Below are positions 1 to 23,188 of a DNA stretch of 26,977 nucleotides, piece by piece. The stretch's first letter is position 1; each line of letters begins with the position of its first letter. This stretch comes from Saccoglossus kowalevskii (taxonomy: Eukaryota; Hemichordata; Enteropneusta; Harrimaniidae). Under the pieces are notes generated by a model. It did no database searches and was not told the origin of the DNA. It was given only the letters and a program-made list of their open reading frames with translations. The position numbers and the translations under genes are program-made. The DNA lies in contig NW_003126893.1 in the NCBI RefSeq assembly GCF_000003605.2, positions 73,198 to 100,174 on the forward strand, in the 5' to 3' direction.

Positions 1-786
1 CGATGCGTCACAGTAGTACTACTTTCAAAGACGCCCATAAAAACATTGCCATGCAGGTCTTTGATTTTCGAACCCAACGAAAGCGTGCGCGTTATGTATA
101 GATTCTGGCTTCTGGCTGTTGTCAAAGTGAGAGGCTAATTTTGTTTACCTTCCGTGGCACAAACAGAGTAACACTGAGTTACACCTAGACACCTAGTAAC
201 CGTTATTCTGCGATGAAATTATTTTCTTTTGTAAATTATAACTATTTTACTGTTTTCAGTGTGTTTCAAAATAATCATTATCAGCTATGATAACATATAT
301 ATTTTAAAACTTGTTTACCAGTATGAAGAAATCAACACTAGATACCTCTAATAACAAAAAACACGCAAAAATTACGCGTAGTAGAAGTCTTGTGGCGTTT
401 CACCACAAAATGGCGGTGTGTTGTGGCAAAGATTCTACTGGTGTTCTGGCCGCAAGGATTTCTGGGAAGGAGAATGCTTATTACCCTACCATTCTCTGTG
501 AAAGTAATACCAGTAATGGCGGTGGTGCCAGTAATCAGATCATAGAAACAAATATCATATCAGCCTCCAAAAATCACAGCTAATGTTTGTAACGAGATCA
601 GATATTAAAGCGGGGAGAGTCGTCACCTGCGCAAGCGTCAGGTGGCCATAGCGTGTCATTGTTTACAAACAAGCGTCTACCCACGAGCTTTTACGCTTTT
701 AGCGTGTGTTGTTATCATCGCTTGGGACACAATTCCCGCGCGTGCGCCTGCTGCTTTAAATGACTGTTCTAAAGGTCTGAGCTTAC
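1..786 (-). other. Intron 6 of minus-strand sulfatase (partial)
   Basis: This sequence lies downstream of the exon 6 donor. I see no sulfatase exon on the minus strand. The open frames present have no recognisable content. A small inverted repeat, CACCTG...CAGGTG (624-644), is the only structure noted. Confidence 0.6.
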
Positions 787-12609
<11,823 letters not shown>

Positions 12610-12742
12610 ATTTGTGTTTCCTTGCCCTAGAAAATATAATGTCAACTTTGTGGAATCTGCCACAAATGAAATAAAAAAAAAGATGGCTGCTCAATTAAAA
12701 CTGACTTTAGCTGATATTGTGAAATGAACGAACAATGTGACG

Positions 12743-12750
12743 TGACGTCA
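12743..12750. promoter_or_regulatory. Perfect CRE palindrome upstream of minus-strand sulfatase
   Basis: TGACGTCA, preceded by a second half site (GTGACG), lies about 135 bp upstream of the ATG at 12609. It is a consensus CREB/ATF site in a plausible promoter position. The same octamer also occurs at about 1600, 13883 and 19057 in non-promoter positions, so its function is uncertain. Confidence 0.3.
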
Positions 12751-15700
12751 TCGCACAGGATACACAATCTGTGCGTTCCGTGTAATTCTTCATGCAAGCT
12801 GTTACCATAATTATATGTGCAAATCACAATTGTAGTACTTGCTAGATACAAAGGCGCCTGTGTCACGTGTTACAAATATGCATAAGTAATGTATGGAAAT
12901 ATTTTCTAATATCAAAAACTCTATTCACGTTAATAGTACTTTTCTCATACCCGTATGTAATAAAATTATGTTTATTGGAGAAAGTAATTAAATTAATTTT
13001 AGTAATTGCAGTTATATAAATAAATAATAAATGGATGTGAAAATTAATATAATGCGACCAAGATTTTTCTGGAATTCGTGATGTTTTTTTATAATTATTT
13101 GAATCGCAATTCCGTGCAGTCGACCTTATTACCACGGTATTACTCGTAGGTTTACTCTGCTCTCAAAATATAGAGTGTTATGGTCTTCAGGCTGCATAAA
13201 TTAATGACAAACTATGGCAGAAGTAAACACGTCGTCCAATTTGCGAATACATTGACATATCCACGCATATAGTAGTAATGTTTTCTAAACATTCCAAGTG
13301 ATTGTCATAGGAAATCTATCATATGGACAAGGAAAATGACCGCTGTTAAAAATTAATTAAAGTATATGGTATATTTTTAGGTGTTTTTTTTTTGTGTAAG
13401 GCGACAGTTTTGGACATTGAATGTCACTGTTGTCTCTCCTGACTTTTTTTTGTATGTGCAAATTACAAGTGCTTGTGCTGACACATATTTTGGACTACAT
13501 GACAGGGCTGTGTGGCCAAATTCCTATCAAATGGCAATTTTAATGCGCTATCCTGGCGTCAACCAGGTTTGGTCGAACACAGGCACCTGCGGACTTTAAC
13601 CATGGTTCCCGCAAATGATTCTCGGCCAGTTGAATTGGCCTTCCCATTGAGTCTGTGGTACACTCACGACCCTTTTGATGTTCAGCCTAAGATAGGATCA
13701 CGTGCCTGATGCGACAACCACTACCAGTGACTGGTATATGGCATATTACTACACTGTAAATTGTACATTTTATACTATCGGCACAACCAACCAATCACAC
13801 TGATTGTTATAAATATTTATAAATGTCAATGGCAGTTGAATCCAACCGCGGCCGGCGAAACAATGGACATTGCGGTGCGCAGTGACGTCATTGAAAAAAG
13901 TTCCAGTTCATTCCACGGGTCGGAAGAACCCCCTCTTCCAGTCTCAGTTTGAATTGTGAAAGTTAGTATGTCGATAGTTAGCTTCCATTATACATATTAT
14001 AAATTACATATATTTTTTTCATTGATTTTTAAATTAAAAAAAAATGTTACGTGTGATATCGTAAAATAACAGTTTGTCAGTTTGTACCAAGTCGTAGCAT
14101 TCTGTCTGACAGGATATGGCATTCTAACTTATCGATCGGTCATTTGACATGTGATATCGATAGGATTTCGCGCTGTTTCAAACTAATCCGATCAACTGCT
14201 GAGTCAGAGATTTTGATTCAATATATCATTGAAATAATTAATAATCACATTTAGTTTTATAGAGTAATTATTGTAACTTTCATCCAATCCAACGGGACAG
14301 TAAAAACAACAGTAGGCTCTACACATCCTTAATTTCTGGCGATGGTTATTTGTTCATCACTGCTGTAATCACTTCATGTTTAATTTTGCGTAATTGTGTT
14401 AAATTTAGTCTACTCATAAATACAAATACCCAGACTTTATCCATTTTGCAGTAAACTGTACTCCTGGGCAATATAAGGATATTGACTTAAAAAAAGGTTT
14501 CGAGAAAATGGTGGTTGTATTTTAATGCATAGTGCCATTTTGGCGTATTATAACGCTTCTATCATAAATTTCGATGGCAGAAATATTATGCCATATTTTA
14601 AATTAAAGTCTGATGACACATAAATCGCATGTACATTGGTTTATTATGCCAGTGTAAACGAATGTCCTATGAAATAACATTCTTTTGTGTTTTACATTGA
14701 CGTATTTTGGGGAACTTGTTCTAATATTTTTTTCAAAAAACGCTATTATTAGAACACAATGTTAAAAGAAAAATTGCTTTTTGACACTTTTTTTAAAAAA
14801 ATATGACCATAGTACGGTTTCGAAAATGGCAAATATAACACAGTACTCGTTTTCTACTGAACAACGAAGTTCAGTTTATTTGACTGCCGTTAATACAAAT
14901 TTTGCGTACACCTTAGTGGATACACGGTTTGAACGAAAATGGAATGCGCTGTGTCTTATCCCGCCCACGAACGCTCGCCCGGGTTTGGTGGTAATATTAA
15001 CTAAGATTTACATGATAATTACATTGCCTATAATTAATGATGTGCACGATATATTGTTACTTATACTGTCCTGTTGGATGGACTAACAATTACAATAATT
15101 ACCGTAAATTTGCGGCTCTAACTGAATGTTATTTTTCATTTCAATTATATACTTAATTGAAATCTTGAATCAACAGTTGTTGCCTACCGTCCTTGATACG
15201 TATAGCTAATCTGTCGTGGAGAATAATCCTTTGCTATATGTCGGCCTTGCTCTACTTTTTTGGTGGAAGGTCATTTTCTTTTTCTGGTTGGGAATATTGA
15301 TGGTTAGGGTAAGAGTCAATACACTATTCAGTGAATCAACCAATTATTCCGCCACAGTCGTCGCCCCGCGTCGAGTTCAAAGTGGTTGCATGCGATGTAT
15401 TAATACAATAAAGTTTGAACATGCTGTGCGCCGATTGCTGCGATTTAAATTAAATTAATTATGTGTTAATTATTGGCAATAAATGTTTGTCATGATATTA
15501 GAGAAGACAAATGAATGTGGCCCAAAGAACTTAGATTAACGTTAACTTCAAAGACTATGTGGCCAACTGATTGCGCGACGAGGTAGATGACTACTAGTCA
15601 TGCAGAATGCCATCAAATATATCTTAGCGTGTATATTCTTTAAAAATTTCCGTTGGCCATGTCAAATCAGGTGCGCATCTCATATTTGGAATGTCAATAT

Positions 15701-16184
15701 ATAAATCGTGATTTTAAAGATCAAACTCATTTCAATTATTTTACTAGCAACCTTAAACATTTAAAAATAAAATATAAAATAATCATCACCCTTAGACCCA
15801 CGTTTTGTTGACACGATATCTTGCAAACTATTTTCCTGATTTTAATCAATAATGGCTTAAAATTACGATTTGAACACGAGGATGAGCATTCATGAAATAT
15901 TGATATAAATGCAATCTAACAACAGTTTACATTTACCGCCGTGTGTGATCCTCTAATGTCAACACCTATTTGTGAGAGTGAGAATACAACACAAGAGCCT
16001 CAGTTTTTAGTAACCATGAGATCAGGGATACGTTTACTAACAGGACGACAGGGGCATGTACGGCAAGGTTTTTTGCTAAAATGACGCACTTAGTGTCACA
16101 ATATCGCAATACGTCTCTGTATTAAAGACCATGGTATAGGCCAAACAATATCTCTACAACAGCATTACAGAAGATGATGATGTA
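12751..16184. other. Intergenic region, no gene recognised
   Basis: AT-rich sequence between the minus-strand sulfatase and the mariner. Several short open frames (for example 13512-13709 and 14781-15086) show no recognisable domain or splice structure. No RNA gene was seen. Confidence 0.6.
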
Positions 16185-17425
16185 CTCGGGGCGTTCAATA
16201 AGTAATGGCCTTACCCATTTCCCATAGCAGGAGATTATTGAAATTTGGCACTCAGAGTTATGCATTTCTCCCATCGTTTGATGCAGCTCTGGACACCGTT
16301 TTTGTCGAACACCCCAGGTTGGCCCTCCAACCACGTTGTAACTTCAGAAATTAAGGCTGCATCATCTGGGAAACGCATTCCTTTCAAAAATAACTTCATA
16401 ACTGGGAAGAGATGAAAGTCAGAGGGTGCAATGTCGGGAAAGTGAGGGGGGATGGGGGAGGATTTCATAGCCACACGCCCGGGCTTCTGATCTGACGGCA
16501 TGCGAATTGTGGACCGAAGCGTTGTCCTGCAGGAGAAGGGAAAACTTTGCTTATCTTGCCCCGCCTCTTGATTTTCATAACTTCTCTTAATTTCATCAAA
16601 AGTGAAGCGTAGTAGGCTCTTGTAACTGTGGTACCCTTTGCCAGGAAATCTGTCATCACTACTCAGTTCTGGTCCCAGAAGACTGTGAGCATGACCTTGC
16701 CAGCGGAGGGCTGCACCCTTGCCTTCCTTGGTAGTGGTGAGTCCAAGTGCTTCCTCTGCATTGACCGGGCTTTGGTCTCTGGATCATAGTGGTGGACCAA
16801 AGTTTCATTCTGTGTAATCAGTATTTTAAAAGTTTAACTCATCTTCTTGGCATATCTCCAAATTCATTCTCGAGCACTCAACGCGTTCTTGTTTCTGGAA
16901 AGGTGTCAGCAACCTGGGAATCCATCAGACACCTTATGCATATGCAAAAGTCATGAATGATAGTTTCCACAAACCCTGTACTAATCTTGACCCCTTGGGC
17001 TATTTGGCGAACAGTAATTCGTCGATCTTCCAAAATGGCTGCTTCAACTTGACGGGAAGATGCTTCATCAATGGCAGAAGAGGGACGACCAGGTCTGGGA
17101 GCTGTTTCCACAGACTTTTGGCCATGTTTGAATTCACGATGCCAGCGTTTTACAAGGTCATATCATCACCATAAGTTTCTTTAATTTCCTCAAATGTCTC
17201 CTTTGATATGCGTACTTTCAAATACAAAAACCGGATCACTGACACTCAACTGGCCCATTTCACACCTAACTCGGTTCAAACACCTGTGAATCAGAAACCA
17301 CTATTAGTTCAGAACTGTTTTTTGCAACATAACTCATAGAGAAGTAAATCATAACACATGCCAAATTTCATCTAGATCAGACAACTGGAAAAGGGTCAGG
17401 GGCATTAGTTATTGAACTCCTCTCG
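16185..17425 (-). mobile_element. Mariner transposon, full length but inactive
   Basis: A 1241 bp element is flanked by TA dinucleotides (16183-16184 and 17426-17427), the mariner/Tc1 target duplication. The terminal inverted repeats are CTCGGGGCGTTCAATAAGTA at the left and, on the other strand, CGAGAGGAGTTCAATAACTA at the right, with 25-30 bp related. The length is normal for mariner (about 1.3 kb). Inside is a broken transposase on the minus strand. Confidence 0.93.
16235..17258 (-). pseudogene. Mariner transposase pseudogene (DD34D type)
   Basis: Starting at the ATG at 17258, the translation shows FEEIKETYGDD, YDLVKRWHREFK, ETAPRPGRPSSAIDE and VEAAILEDRRITVRQIAQGV (paired-type DNA-binding half). 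The catalytic half shows HHYDPETKA, PSAGKVMLTVFWDQ, MTDFLAKGTTVTRAYYASLL, LLQDNASVHNSH and PDIAPSDFHLFP, in that order. It is split over three frames by several frameshifts and has a stop at 16665-16663 after FWDQN. The first catalytic Asp (family motif TQDET) is Asn here, TQNET, codon at 16809-16807. It is a dead copy. Confidence 0.93.
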
Positions 17426-17479
17426 TATATTCATCATTGCTACACCTTCTATGCTATGAGACACATTCGTACTCGAAAG

Positions 17480-17960
17480 CTGTTCCGCATTTATTAACTC
17501 AACTGACCTGTAGTCTAGCTACAAAGGTGGATTATAATTCTCTGCATATTATATATAAAATTAATTCGACCATGTCAACAGAAAACACACACAGAACTGA
17601 GATAATACCTCTCGTGTTTGTTTTGCATGTTGAATAGGGATAAGAATCGTCGGCTGTTACCTGGCAACATCATCACCGGAATGCACAATTAGCAGTATGT
17701 AGAATCAGTGTGGTCACCGAAAAGTGCCATGTCCCCAGCAACGTTACACCAATGTTGCGTGTCACAGTTATAAACAAAGGTGTTGGCTTTCACGTGTGAG
17801 ATGGTACACGTAGACAGAGAAAAAAAAAGTGCTCTAGTTGTATAGTTACATCATGGAACTAGTTCCATGGTTACATTAGCTTCAATCGGTTCCTCTTCTA
17901 CGAGTTACACTGATACGAGTGACAAATTGCTTTCCTAACAAAAACATGTGTAGTATGTAT
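17480..17960 (+). repeat. Unclassified dispersed repeat, copy A
   Basis: It shares CTCTGCATATTAT, AATTCGACC, ACCTCTCGTGTTTGTTTTGC and CCGGAATGCACAATT with copy B (19110-19375), and shares the later part, about 17680-17940, with copy C. It begins about 55-100 bp after the mariner. Direct orientation; no conserved reading frame. A further stretch near 18450 (ATACGTTTATTGAAACAC) also recurs in copy C. Confidence 0.7.
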
Positions 17961-19109
17961 GAAAAGGCAATCGCGTTCGACATGGTTCCCTGGAGCACAT
18001 AAGTTGGATTATCGCACATAACAAATATGATGAGCTCAGTGATTCGGGTTGATTTGCTCGAGAACTTCTACGCGGTTTTGTTTTATACATCTATTCAACA
18101 GTGTAGACCACGTCCGCATCGAATGGCAAAGCAGTTTTTTTAAATTAAAAGTAGTACTTTGCTGGTTCGTATTCTGTCGTTATTTTCCTGCTGACAGAAT
18201 ATAGCATCGGTAAATTATTGTAACATAAAGTGGCGATGGGTCTTAACGCTTAGGGATTTTCACAACTAATCCGAATAGCTATCCTTCCCGGGTAACTAAT
18301 CCTTACATAAAACAATGGCTATATGACTGATTGATTTTAAAAATTATTCTCCCTTGCCTGGTTTTCGGTATAAAGTCACGTTATAGGTAAATTCGAGGGA
18401 TGAAACGAAAGGTTCTCCTCCTATGTGTAACCAGTAGATGATTAGCATTTATACGTTTATTGAAACACTTAAAATTCCTCAAAGGAAATTAAAATGGTTA
18501 AACTAACTACTAGAACACATATTTTCAAAAAAAAAATACAAAAAATACTATCTAAAGCCAACAATGGTTTGATAATAATAAAAAAAAGCAATATACAGTA
18601 AATCAATGAAACATAATATAGTAATTAAGGCAAATGTCACTAATATACGTATGCGTATGGTACGTTCCACATTACAGGTAACGCCAAGCTATCAGCCAGA
18701 GACAATCCCTGAAATATCTCACTTGTACAACCTACCACAAATAATTTGTTGTAATACGTTGGGAATGTATTCATGCTTTGTCGTAGAGTGTTGTGTTTGT
18801 TGACTTTGGTTATGTTTGAACTTAATGTGACAGGCGTTGAGTTTAAAGTCAAACAAACCAGGGCTTAGCCTACCCTTTATTTTACCCAAGCATCTTTTCG
18901 AAATTTTTGTTTTTGAAGGGTCAGTATTAGTTTTTGTCTTGCATTGCATTTTCATCTGAAAATATCAATCAATATATCCCCTATTTTATATTTATATGTT
19001 ACACTTTTTGTTGGTTTAGAAAGTAAACTGTTACGAGAGTTGATGTGGATTCAAGTGATGACGTCACATATTAAAACAGTGTTTTATTAGTAATTTTTAT
19101 CCTTGAGAC
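17961..19109. other. Intergenic, no gene recognised
   Basis: AT-rich sequence with short open frames on both strands (18606-18955) that have no recognisable content. Part of it near 18450 may belong to an extended copy A. Confidence 0.5.
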
Positions 19110-19375
19110 CTCTTCCTCATTTATTCACCGAATAAATTATATTCTTACTAGAAGGGCGAATTATAAATCTCTGCATATTATGTATAAAATGAATTCGACC
19201 GTGTCATCAAAAAACACACAGAACTGAAATAATACCTCTCGTGTTTGTTTTGCATGTTGAATAAGGATAAGAGTCGACGGCTGTCGCCTAGTAACAACAT
19301 CGCCGGAATGCACAATTGGCAGTGCGTAGAGTACATGTCGTTGGTTGAGTGGGTTATTTCAAATCTTTGTCGGTT
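19110..19375 (+). repeat. Unclassified dispersed repeat, copy B
   Basis: About 80-85 percent similar by eye to copy A over 19155-19340, with the run ATACCTCTCGTGTTTGTTTT identical. AT-rich upstream sequence (CCTCATTTATT to AATAAATTATA) resembles the start of copy C. A short open frame (19245-19457) is not conserved in the other copies. Confidence 0.7.
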
Positions 19376-19397
19376 CGGTTCGCCTGATGGGGACTTG

Positions 19398-19560
19398 AAT
19401 GACTCGAGTTCGAGTTGTATTGTTTACTATGTGGTGAACTATCAACGTATGTCATAAACCACCCACCCCCACCGCTGAGGGAATGTGGTATCATGCATTC
19501 GTTTTCCTGGTAGAAGCTTCTGAGAAAAACTCTACTAGAAGTACAATACAACTCCGATGT
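19398..19560. repeat. Inverted repeat flanking about 150 bp
   Basis: GAGTTGTATTGT near 19405 and its inverted partner ACAATACAACTC near 19545 could form a foldback. It directly follows copy B. Significance unknown. Confidence 0.4.
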
Positions 19561-19802
19561 GTAGTATGACTGCGAATTAGTAGGAATCATTTCGAGAATC
19601 GTTACAGTGGTGTAAGTTCTGCAATAGGCAATCTATTTTGTTTGGTATCATCAGCAAAGTACTGAAGTACTTTCACGACGTACAAGTCCGCAACGCTAAG
19701 AAGATAACATTTACCTAACAAGTCGTGATACAATAAATAGATATAGGGATGTAAAAAGACTGTGGTGGATTTGATAATGTGTTGAGACAAACACAATGGA
19801 GT

Positions 19803-19804
<2 letters not shown>

Positions 19805-19846
<42 letters not shown>
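19805..19846. repeat. Microsatellite (GATT)10
   Basis: About ten units of GATT on the plus strand, (AATC)n on the strand of the adjacent LINE fragment. Likely part of the LINE 3' tail. Confidence 0.95.
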
Positions 19847-19847
<1 letters not shown>

Positions 19848-19869
19848 ATATAGATAGATAGACAGACAT

Positions 19870-19870
<1 letters not shown>

Positions 19871-19942
<72 letters not shown>
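19871..19942. repeat. Microsatellite (CAGA)18
   Basis: Eighteen units of CAGA follow a short mixed GATA/GACA stretch. On the minus strand it is (TCTG)18 and begins within 10 bp of the stop codon of the LINE fragment. Confidence 0.95.
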
Positions 19943-19947
19943 TAGAT

Positions 19948-20320
19948 TTATTTTGCAAAAATGCTAAGAATGAAAAAATCATTACTTGAAACAATAATAG
20001 GAAATAATTCATCCATGCTAAAATCTTCCAGCTTTGGGGCAAAGATGTATAAAGCTGCAAGGAATCTAGATCTTTGACAATTATTACAATATAAAATGTA
20101 ATGTTTCTCATCCCCTACTTCATTGCATTCATGGAGATTACATAGCCTGTTTTCCTTCAAAATGCATTTATGTCTACCGGATTCAATAGGAAGAAAATGT
20201 GCAGAAGTTCTAAATTTAGTATAAGCTATTCTATGATTTTTATTTTTAATTTTTTCCAAATAATGTTCAAATTCAAAATTTTCTTTAGCACACCTGTAAA
20301 AGTCAAGCTTACAATGTTAT
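19948..20320 (-). pseudogene. LINE retrotransposon fragment, C-terminal end of the reverse transcriptase ORF
   Basis: On the minus strand a frame of about 120 codons ends at TAA (19950-19948). It contains KNKNHRIAYTKFRTSAHFLP, IESGRHKC, RLCNLHECNEVGDEKHYILYC and N..C..R. The pattern K-x-R-x-S/T-x-H-x-L-x-I-E-x-G-R-(x)n-C-x-x-C/H-x(4-5)-E-x-x-D-E-x-H-Y-x-L-x-x-C is the zinc-knuckle-like end of many non-LTR retrotransposons. The second expected Cys is His here. The 5' end breaks off near 20320, so it is a 5'-truncated insertion. Tail microsatellites follow. The clade is not determined. Confidence 0.75.
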
Positions 20321-20330
20321 GACGTGCATG

Positions 20331-20590
20331 GACAATCAAAATGGTGGATTTGATGACGTACTGATAAATAAACAAAATAACGGATTTGCTGAAGTTAGGA
20401 AAAACAAACAAAATAACGGATTTGGTGACGTACTGTGAAAAATCAAAATTGAGGATTTGATGACGGTCAGACATTTGTAAGACTAGAATACGAACTAGAA
20501 CAATCAAAATAGCAAATTTTCTGACGTGCTTGGAAAATCAAAATGGCGGATTTGATGACGTACTGGAACAAACAAAATGGCGGACTTGAG
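20331..20590 (+). repeat. Degenerate tandem array, about 34 bp unit, about 7 copies
   Basis: Units follow the consensus AATCAAAATGGCGGATTTGATGACGTACTGG. The best copies are at about 20331 and 20536. Middle copies have decayed (AACAAAATAACGGATTTG, ATCAAAATTGAGGATTTG). Each good unit contains an AAAATGGCGG core, like a YY1 site, and a TGACGTA core, like a CRE half site. It abuts the 5' break of the LINE fragment. Confidence 0.8.
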
Positions 20591-21019
20591 TTGAAAATTA
20601 CTACACGGTATATTTCAGGGTTCTGAGATATAAGTCAATTCGAATCGTGGCATTTCAAACTGTGAAGCGTCTTCAGTCATGATTGAAAAACATTTCTGTG
20701 CGCGTGGAGGTTTAGAAAATATGGCATCTCAAATATATTCGCACATGCGTTTTAGCTTACATCTGAAAGTATTCAAATAAATATAATTCCTAATTAATAA
20801 TTTAAAAAAAAATATTTCGTCAAAGCACCAACATATTAAAAAATTAGCGTATTTTATGAAAGTCAGTCATGGACCAATCGTACTACCGTAATCAGTATTA
20901 TATAAAATGCTTTTCCTTATTTTATATGCCAACATTCTGTCAACAACTTATTCAAAAGTTCGAACGGACTTGCTCTACCCTCTTGGTTACAAGATTACTT
21001 TAATTACAGCCCTATTTAT

Positions 21020-21470
21020 TCTGATTTATTTCCCTAATTGATAATAAATTATGTAATAATTTCATTCCCTATGCCTTCCATCGATATGATATTATCGCCC
21101 TTGTTTGTTTTACAGATTGAATTAGGTAAAGAATTGACAGCTGTCGCCAGGCAACAACGGTGTAGTGCCGGAATGTGCAATTAATACTATGTAGAATACA
21201 TGTGGTTTGGTTGTCAGATTATTTCATTTTTTTAACCCAATATGCCATACATATATGATATCGCGCCAATTTTGCGTGCCACTGAAATTGTAACAAGTGA
21301 CAAGTGGGGTGGAACAAGTAGGCAGAGAGGGAATGATCTTGAGGCAACGTAACCATTGAATATGTTTCATTGGAGAGGCAAAATTGTTAAGTTACATCGG
21401 ATTCTCTTCTATGAGCTGCAATGAAAAGCGACTAACTGGGAATACGTTTATTAAAACACACAGAAAATAT
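21020..21470 (+). repeat. Unclassified dispersed repeat, copy C
   Basis: It shares CTTGTTTGTTTT, GACAGCTGTCGCC, GCCGGAATGTGCAATT and ATGTAGAATACATGT with copies A and B, and TTGCGTG..AC, GTTACAT, TTCTCTTCTA.GAG and ATACGTTTATTAAAACAC with copy A downstream. It is more diverged than A is from B. Confidence 0.65.
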
Positions 21471-23188
21471 GTCGGATGTACTGGAAAAACTATCTTCTCT
21501 GCATCTCATCTGTCAGATTTGTATAATGATTGTAATTCGGAATACTGGTGAGTGTGGCAGCGGGGTGTGAGAAAATTACAATCGCATAGATGCAGATGGC
21601 AAATATGATCTGTAAAGCGATTTCGATTTACATGACACTTGTGAGCTTGAAGGCAGTGACAATGCCCTTCAGTTTGTTTTACATTTATGCAAATGTGACA
21701 TCATTAAAACTGAATTATTACACCACATGTATTACATCGTCATATTTAGCTGAGCAATATGTTATGAACACTAGCTTTGTGTTTGGGGAACTTGACTCAC
21801 TTAGCTGATAACACTTACACGTAGAGGTACCAGATTCCACCCAAAGGAATACACATTAGTTCATTACAGACAGTCCAGCTTTATTCTTCCAAACAGTCAG
21901 GTGAGGTAACCCATCGCTGTCTACTTCTTCCCCCCCCCCTTACAAAAGATTGCAAACTCTCTATCTTAAAAGACAGGTCTCTAAAGCGTGGAAGAGTAAA
22001 CGTACGATCAGCCAATCGCTGCAGTCGTTGCACGATCACGTGATTACCGGGGATGTGTCTCATTGTTAAAGCATTGCAAAGTCGCAACTACTAAATACAT
22101 TAAGTAGACAATCAATTTTCTGAAATGTATGTTTATAATCTCTACCCTAAGTACAACGGCGTGTGAACTGAATGTGCGAACGTGAAATCGCTATCATAAC
22201 AAATATACGAAATGGTATTAACGATGTTTTTTTTTTTTTTAAATTGCCAGGGTAATATAATTAAATATAGTTCCATGGCGACCGAGAACGTTAATCAACA
22301 CTGGCGTCCGCTATCGGTAGAGTCATTGAAATATAAATTGTATTATACTATAAGCACCGGTGTCCAACGTTGACCGCCAGTTTCGGGGCGTGTGTAGATT
22401 ATTGTTGATCAAATTATTATTTTTTTCGAATTTGTGTAAATTATCGACCACCATAAATGTTCCCAAACATAAAAAATACTGAAACTAACTACACAATAAT
22501 ATGGACAGAAATTATTGAAGAAAGCCGTGATTTGGACTGAATTTTGGAGGTAGTTAGTTTGACATTTTCTGGTGAACCACAATGTGACAGCGGCTACCAT
22601 CCAACCGACGCCTAAATAGGGGATTATATTAAACCATACTCTGATCGGTTTCACTTGACTATTTTCTTTTGTATTTGAATATAGCTGGTGGCGTCCGACT
22701 TGGGGTGCAATTTCAACCATAATTATTCCCAGGATGCACTGTTTCCTCATTGCGTCTTTTCCAGACATTGAAATGATAATGGTATTCAAATGACATGCAA
22801 AGGTAACAGCTTGTACGTTGTTTGTGAAACTGGATACCAGACACTTTAGCAGCAGCATTTTTTTTATTAATGAACGTAGAATGATGAATTAGCAGAGATA
22901 TTAAATGTTGGTAATAGAATTGTTGCGGCATATAATGCCATTTGTCATTTTTGTAAAAGTACATCGTTAAATTCGCCATTATGTTTAGCCTCGTTCGCAG
23001 ACAGTCGTGTAAAAACACTAGTATATTTGTCATCCAAATATCTATCTGTCACACCACAACAAAGCAGGCAAATGTTTTTCGATTTTAAACGATTGGTGAC
23101 GTTTTTGTCTCTGTGTACTAAGCAGTATACTAATTGAACCAAACTACTATAAGTCCCACCAGATAATTCTTCGGAGCATGGTATTTAG
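21471..23188. other. Intergenic, no gene recognised
   Basis: Open frames such as 22409-22858 (minus) show no recognisable domain. A poly-T run lies near 22228-22240. No other structure identified. Confidence 0.55.

Noticed and set aside
1-786. Search for the last exon of the minus-strand sulfatase
   Set aside because: No stretch with the expected C-terminal motifs (DP-ER-DL type) was found in any minus frame, so it must lie outside.
13512-13709. Open frames ending in a stretch that looks mildly protein-like
   Set aside because: Two overlapping frames are open over part of it, and no family could be recognised.
14070-14190. Possible similarity to 18150-18290 around CTGACAG(A/G)ATAT(A/G)GCAT
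   Set aside because: Only a short block matches; too weak to call a repeat.
19602-20111. Open frame of 169 codons rich in CLSV and SINQ repeats, minus strand
   Set aside because: It runs through the microsatellite tail in a different frame from the LINE-derived ORF.
22409-22858. Open frame of 149 codons, minus strand
   Set aside because: Composition looks random and no motif or exon structure is present.
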